Positions 21,447-24,343 of a DNA stretch of 24,343 bases are shown piece after piece. The translations under genes and the position numbers were made by a program. Numbering within the stretch: the first letter of the stretch is position 1; each line of letters begins with the position of its first letter. Under the pieces are notes generated by a model, which did no database searches, was not told where the DNA came from, and saw nothing but the letters and a program-made list of their open reading frames with translations. The DNA comes from an uncultured Phycisphaerales bacterium (GTDB taxonomy: Bacteria; Planctomycetota; Phycisphaerae; WQYP01), in contig CAIPTQ010000093.1 in the NCBI GenBank assembly GCA_903868035.1, positions 1 through 24,343 on the forward strand, in the 5' to 3' direction.

Positions 21447-22502
21447 CTATCCGAGCCAGGCGGGGTGGCTGGTGGTGCCGTCGTACATATTGGTGGTTTT
21501 GAATTGTTCGTAGCGGCCGGCGGCGGCGGGGATTTGGGATTTGGCGAGGAGGGCGGCGAGCTGGGCGGGGTCGAGGGGCTTGAAGGATTTGACGGCGGCG
21601 AGGGCCTGGTCGAGGGTGTCTTCGGAGTCGATGCCGATGATGACGACGGAGGAGGGGAGGTTCATGGCGTAGTGGAAGCATTCGGCGGCAGTGATGCCAG
21701 CGCCGAGGATGGAGCCGCCGCCGAGGGTTTTCATGGCCAGCACGCCGACACCCTCTTTAACGAGGCGGGGGACGACGCCGCGGGCGAAGGATTGGAAGTG
21801 GGCGTCCATGACGTTGAGGGGCATTTGGCAGGAGTCGAACGTGAAGTTGTTTTTCTTGGCGACGTCGAGCATGTTGACGTGGATTTCGGGGGATTTGTGG
21901 CCGGTGAAGCCGATATAGCGGATCTTGCCGGCTTTTTTGGCTTCGAGGAGGGCTTCGATGGAGCCGGGGTTGGGGGCTTGAGCGAAGCACTTGGCGGCGT
22001 CGCCCATGCGGACGTTTTCGTGGATCTGCATGAGGTCGATCATGTCGGTCTGGAGGTGCGTGAGGCATTCGTCGATCTGTTTGGCGGCGGCGGCCTTGGT
22101 CTGACCGTCGATCTTGGTCATGAGGAAGACTTTTTTGCGCCAGCCGTCCTTGAGGGCGGCGCCCATGCGTTGTTCAGCGACGCCGTTGAGGTAGTCCCAG
22201 CAGTTGTCCATGAAGTTGACGCCGGCGTCGATGGCGCGGCGGAGCGCTTTGGTGCCGGCGGCCTCGGTGGAGAAGGTGCCGAAGTGGTAGCCGCCGATGC
22301 CGAGGAGGGAGACTTTTTCGCCGGTTTTGCCGAGCTTGCGGAAGAGCATGTCGGCTTCCTTGGTGGAGTCGGGGGTTTTGAGTTCGGGGATGTCGGAGAG
22401 GGGCTGGGTGGCGGCTTGGCCCCAGGCGAAGCGGGAGGCGAGGGCGGCGCCGGCGGCAAGAGCGGAGGTGGTGGTGAGGAATTGACGGCGGGTGGTGGAC
22501 AT
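21447..22502 (-). CDS. Tat-exported aldo/keto reductase with intact catalytic tetrad
   Basis: Protein of 351 residues with AGGAG 6 nt upstream of the ATG (complement of 22509-22513). The N-terminus MSTTRRQFLTTTSALAAG is a Tat signal. The AKR barrel begins near LFRKLGKTGEKVSLLGIGG. The tetrad is complete: Asp99 and Tyr104 in FMDNCWDYLNG, Lys130 in LMTKID and His161 in MQIHEN. It is expected to reduce or oxidise a carbonyl or sugar with a nicotinamide cofactor, which raises the question of how that cofactor is supplied if the protein is exported folded with it bound. Substrate unknown. Confidence 0.9.
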   Translation of the reverse strand: MSTTRRQFLTTTSALAAGAALASRFAWGQAATQPLSDIPELKTPDSTKEADMLFRKLGKTGEKVSLLGIGGYHFGTFSTEAAGTKALRRAIDAGVNFMDNCWDYLNGVAEQRMGAALKDGWRKKVFLMTKIDGQTKAAAAKQIDECLTHLQTDMIDLMQIHENVRMGDAAKCFAQAPNPGSIEALLEAKKAGKIRYIGFTGHKSPEIHVNMLDVAKKNNFTFDSCQMPLNVMDAHFQSFARGVVPRLVKEGVGVLAMKTLGGGSILGAGITAAECFHYAMNLPSSVVIIGIDSEDTLDQALAAVKSFKPLDPAQLAALLAKSQIPAAAGRYEQFKTTNMYDGTTSHPAWLG

Positions 22503-22587
22503 GAGGGACTCCTGTGAGAGACGGGACGGATGGAGTAAGTATAGGCTTGGAGTTGGCTATGTGTAGTGGACGTTGCCGGTGGGCGGG

Positions 22588-23112
22588 TCATATTACGCTG
22601 GCGAGGCGGATGACGGCGTCTTCGAGGGAGAGGTAGGTGACGTCGAGGGTGGCGTCGGCGGCGGCTTGATAGAGGGGGTGGCGGAAGGCGAGGATTTTTT
22701 GGACTTCCTCAAGGCCGCCGCCCACTCCTGTTCCGCCGGTGGTGAGATTGGGGCGGTTGGCGGCGGTGGCGGGGTCGGACTGAATGCGCTGGTGGAGGAT
22801 TTCGGGGGTGGCTTGGAGCCAGACGAGTGTGCCGGTTTTTTTGAGGGCGGCGACGTTGTCGGGGTTGAGGATGGCCCCCCCACCGACGGCGATGACGAGG
22901 TGATCGCGCTGGGCGACTTCGGCGATGATTTGGGATTCGCGCTTCCGGAAGCCGGCTTCGCCTTCAGCGGCGAAGATTTCGCGGATGGTGGTGCCGGCGC
23001 GCTGGACGAGGAGGACGTCGGTGTCGACGAAGTCGCGGCGGAGATTGGTGGCGAGGCGCTGGCCGAGGGAGGTTTTGCCGGAGCCGCGGTAGCCGATGAG
23101 GACGATGTTCAT
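22588..23112 (-). CDS. aroK: Shikimate kinase
   Basis: Protein of 174 residues from the ATG at 23112, where the family N-terminus MNIVLIGYRGSGKTS begins; the longer in-frame start at 23175 would add residues encoded by a repeat array. Walker A is GYRGSGKTS. The shikimate-binding DTD follows at FVDTDVL, then the Arg in FRKRES, the GGGA loop in IAVGGGAIL and an R-N lid region (AANRPNL). It phosphorylates shikimate in aromatic amino acid synthesis. A Gly-rich insert (TGGTGVGGG) lies in the lid. No Shine-Dalgarno sequence is seen. The aroK versus aroL name is a convention only. Confidence 0.9.
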   Translation of the reverse strand: MNIVLIGYRGSGKTSLGQRLATNLRRDFVDTDVLLVQRAGTTIREIFAAEGEAGFRKRESQIIAEVAQRDHLVIAVGGGAILNPDNVAALKKTGTLVWLQATPEILHQRIQSDPATAANRPNLTTGGTGVGGGLEEVQKILAFRHPLYQAAADATLDVTYLSLEDAVIRLASVI

Positions 23113-23150
23113 GGGGGGAGTATGGCAGGGGGAGGGGGAAAATTCAAAGA

Positions 23151-23199
23151 ACAATGGACAATGAAAAATGATCAATGATCAATGGACAATGGTCAATAT
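23151..23199. repeat. Intergenic heptamer array (WCAATGR type)
   Basis: Seven 7-bp units: ACAATGG, ACAATGA, AAAATGA, TCAATGA, TCAATGG, ACAATGG, TCAATAT. It lies between the shikimate kinase start and the stop of the upstream gene, and it is much more AT-rich than its surroundings. Confidence 0.8.
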
Positions 23200-23218
23200 G
23201 CGATACTTGGAAAATGAG

Positions 23219-24343
23219 TTATTGGCCGGCGGGGGCGGGTTCCATGGTGATGACACAGTCGATGAGGGCGGGTTGGTTCTTGGCGCCGTTGGTAATGGTT
23301 CCGCTACCGTTGAGCGTGGTGCCGCCGCTGATGGTGCCGCTGGTGGTGATGCCGCTGGCATTTGTGGTGCCGCCAGTATAGGTGTTGCCGCCGGCGAGGT
23401 TAATTGGGGAAGGTGCCGCGGGAGCGCCGGCGGTGACAGCGAGGGTGGCGGCGGGGGTAGGCGTGGCGGTGGCTTCGCGGACGGAAGTCTGGTTAGCCTT
23501 GGCCAGTGCGGCGGCATCGAGGCCGGCTTTGCGGAGGAGGTCGGCGCGTTCCTTGGCGTCGGCGGTTGGGGGGGCCTTGTCGCCGAGGGTGCGGGATTGA
23601 TAAACGGTGTCGCCGCGGGCGACGAGGGCAAGGTGGTAGGATTTGGAAAGCTCCGCGATCTGATCGGCACTGAGGGCGACGCGATAGGGTCCGCCGCGGG
23701 CGGCGGCGAGTTGGATGCTTTGGAGGGTGAGGAAATTCCGCGTCTGGTCGTTGTTGGTGTTGGCCACGGCGGAGTTGTTGGCCCCCTGGGTGACGATGTT
23801 CTGCTCGTTGTAAAGCTGGCCGTTGTTAAAGTTGCCGGAACTGGTTTTGGCGAAGGTATTGTCGAAATTGCCGTTGTAGCGGTAGCTGTTGCCGTTGAGG
23901 CCCAGGGCGGGGGGCGTGTCGAAGACGATGATGCCGTCGTTGGTGATGCCCAGGACGCTGGTGGCGATGGAATTTGAGGCGCCGTTCGGGATGGTTGGCG
24001 GGGCCGTTTGCTGGCGGGCGCCGTTGCGGGGATCGACTTGGGGGGTCATGTTGGCCAGCGGGGTCTGGGCGTTGGCCATGATCTGATTAAAGTTGGAGCT
24101 GACGTTGGCGCTGGCGAACGCGGCGAGCATGGAGGCGAGTTTGGCGTAATCCTGCTCGTCCTTGGCGAAGAAGGTGACGACCATGGGGGACGTGCCGTCG
24201 CGGGTGATGGCGGAGAGGGCCTGGAGGGTATTGTCGTTGGTGAGGGCGAAGGTTTGCACGCCGGCGATGGCGGCCGGGGTTGCAACACTGGCACCCGAGG
24301 CGATTGCTGCGGTCGGTCCCGCCCCACCCGCACCGCCCGCACC
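23219..24343 (-). CDS. Unrecognised protein, 5' end beyond the window; autotransporter-like strand repeat at C-terminus
   Basis: The frame is open from the stop at 23219 to the window edge, so the N-terminus is missing; the GTG at 24259 is internal or a poor start. The visible part starts with a Gly/Ala-rich run, then VQTFALTNDNTLQALSAI and a segment resembling a folded helical domain (DEQDYAKLASMLAAFASA). An Asn-rich middle follows (NSYRYNGNFDNTF, NNGQLYNEQN). A helical part (LSADQIAELSKSYHLALVARG) and a Ala/Thr/Pro linker lead to GGNTYTGGTTNASGITTSGT. That last stretch resembles the beta-strand repeats of autotransporter-associated regions, common in planctomycete surface proteins. No family assignment is made. 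Confidence 0.7.
   Translation of the reverse strand, partial: GAGGAGGAGPTAAIASGASVATPAAIAGVQTFALTNDNTLQALSAITRDGTSPMVVTFFAKDEQDYAKLASMLAAFASANVSSNFNQIMANAQTPLANMTPQVDPRNGARQQTAPPTIPNGASNSIATSVLGITNDGIIVFDTPPALGLNGNSYRYNGNFDNTFAKTSSGNFNNGQLYNEQNIVTQGANNSAVANTNNDQTRNFLTLQSIQLAAARGGPYRVALSADQIAELSKSYHLALVARGDTVYQSRTLGDKAPPTADAKERADLLRKAGLDAAALAKANQTSVREATATPTPAATLAVTAGAPAAPSPINLAGGNTYTGGTTNASGITTSGTISGGTTLNGSGTITNGAKNQPALIDCVITMEPAPAGQ

Overview
The window is GC-rich, with coding strands rich in C at third positions. It probably comes from a Planctomycetota-type bacterium (Phycisphaerae-like), or less likely another member of the PVC or Acidobacteria groups. This is inferred from the bacterial microcompartment (BMC) locus, the many Tat-exported sugar-acid and redox enzymes, the formylglycine-generating-enzyme-like (FGE) domain and the autotransporter-like strand repeats. 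No rRNA or other marker gene is present, so the phylum is not proven.

Positions 1-11356 (all + strand) hold a run of exported proteins. These are two paralogous enolase-superfamily (mandelate racemase subgroup) proteins on either side of an exported DapA/NAL-family protein, a DUF362 protein, a lipoprotein of the ComEC-like metallo-beta-lactamase fold, an aldo/keto-reductase-like protein with a degraded active site, a four-heme cytochrome c fused to an FGE-like domain, and the large and small subunits of a periplasmic [NiFe] hydrogenase. The dehydratase/lyase genes suggest sugar-acid breakdown. The cytochrome next to the hydrogenase suggests H2-linked electron transfer.

Positions 11385-18010 are a divergent BMC locus. 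The left arm (- strand) encodes a DapA/NAL-type aldolase and a tandem-domain shell protein (BMC-T). The right arm (+ strand) encodes a GntR/FCD regulator, three hexameric shell proteins (BMC-H), three pentameric vertex proteins (BMC-P), a class V PLP enzyme of the SufS/CsdA type and a class II aldolase. All three enzymes carry a terminal amphipathic helix behind a flexible linker, the usual form of a BMC encapsulation peptide. No aldehyde dehydrogenase, phosphotransacylase or alcohol dehydrogenase is present between the flanking unrelated genes, so the locus does not look like a standard metabolosome. I consider this the best candidate for an undescribed system. The intergenic region holds a strong promoter overlapped by a perfect 14-bp palindrome and a second half-copy, which fits control by the adjacent GntR protein.

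Positions 18034-24343 are unrelated housekeeping and accessory genes: a GspG-like pseudopilin, an HI0933-family flavoprotein, a RelE/ParE-type toxin-antitoxin pair, phosphatidylserine decarboxylase, an intact exported aldo/keto reductase, shikimate kinase, and the C-terminal part of an unrecognised protein. This region is marked by short arrays of 7-bp units, usually four copies (28 nt), of several different sequences. Four lie inside coding sequence without breaking the frame, one spans a start region and one is intergenic. No CRISPR array, tRNA, rRNA or insertion sequence was seen.
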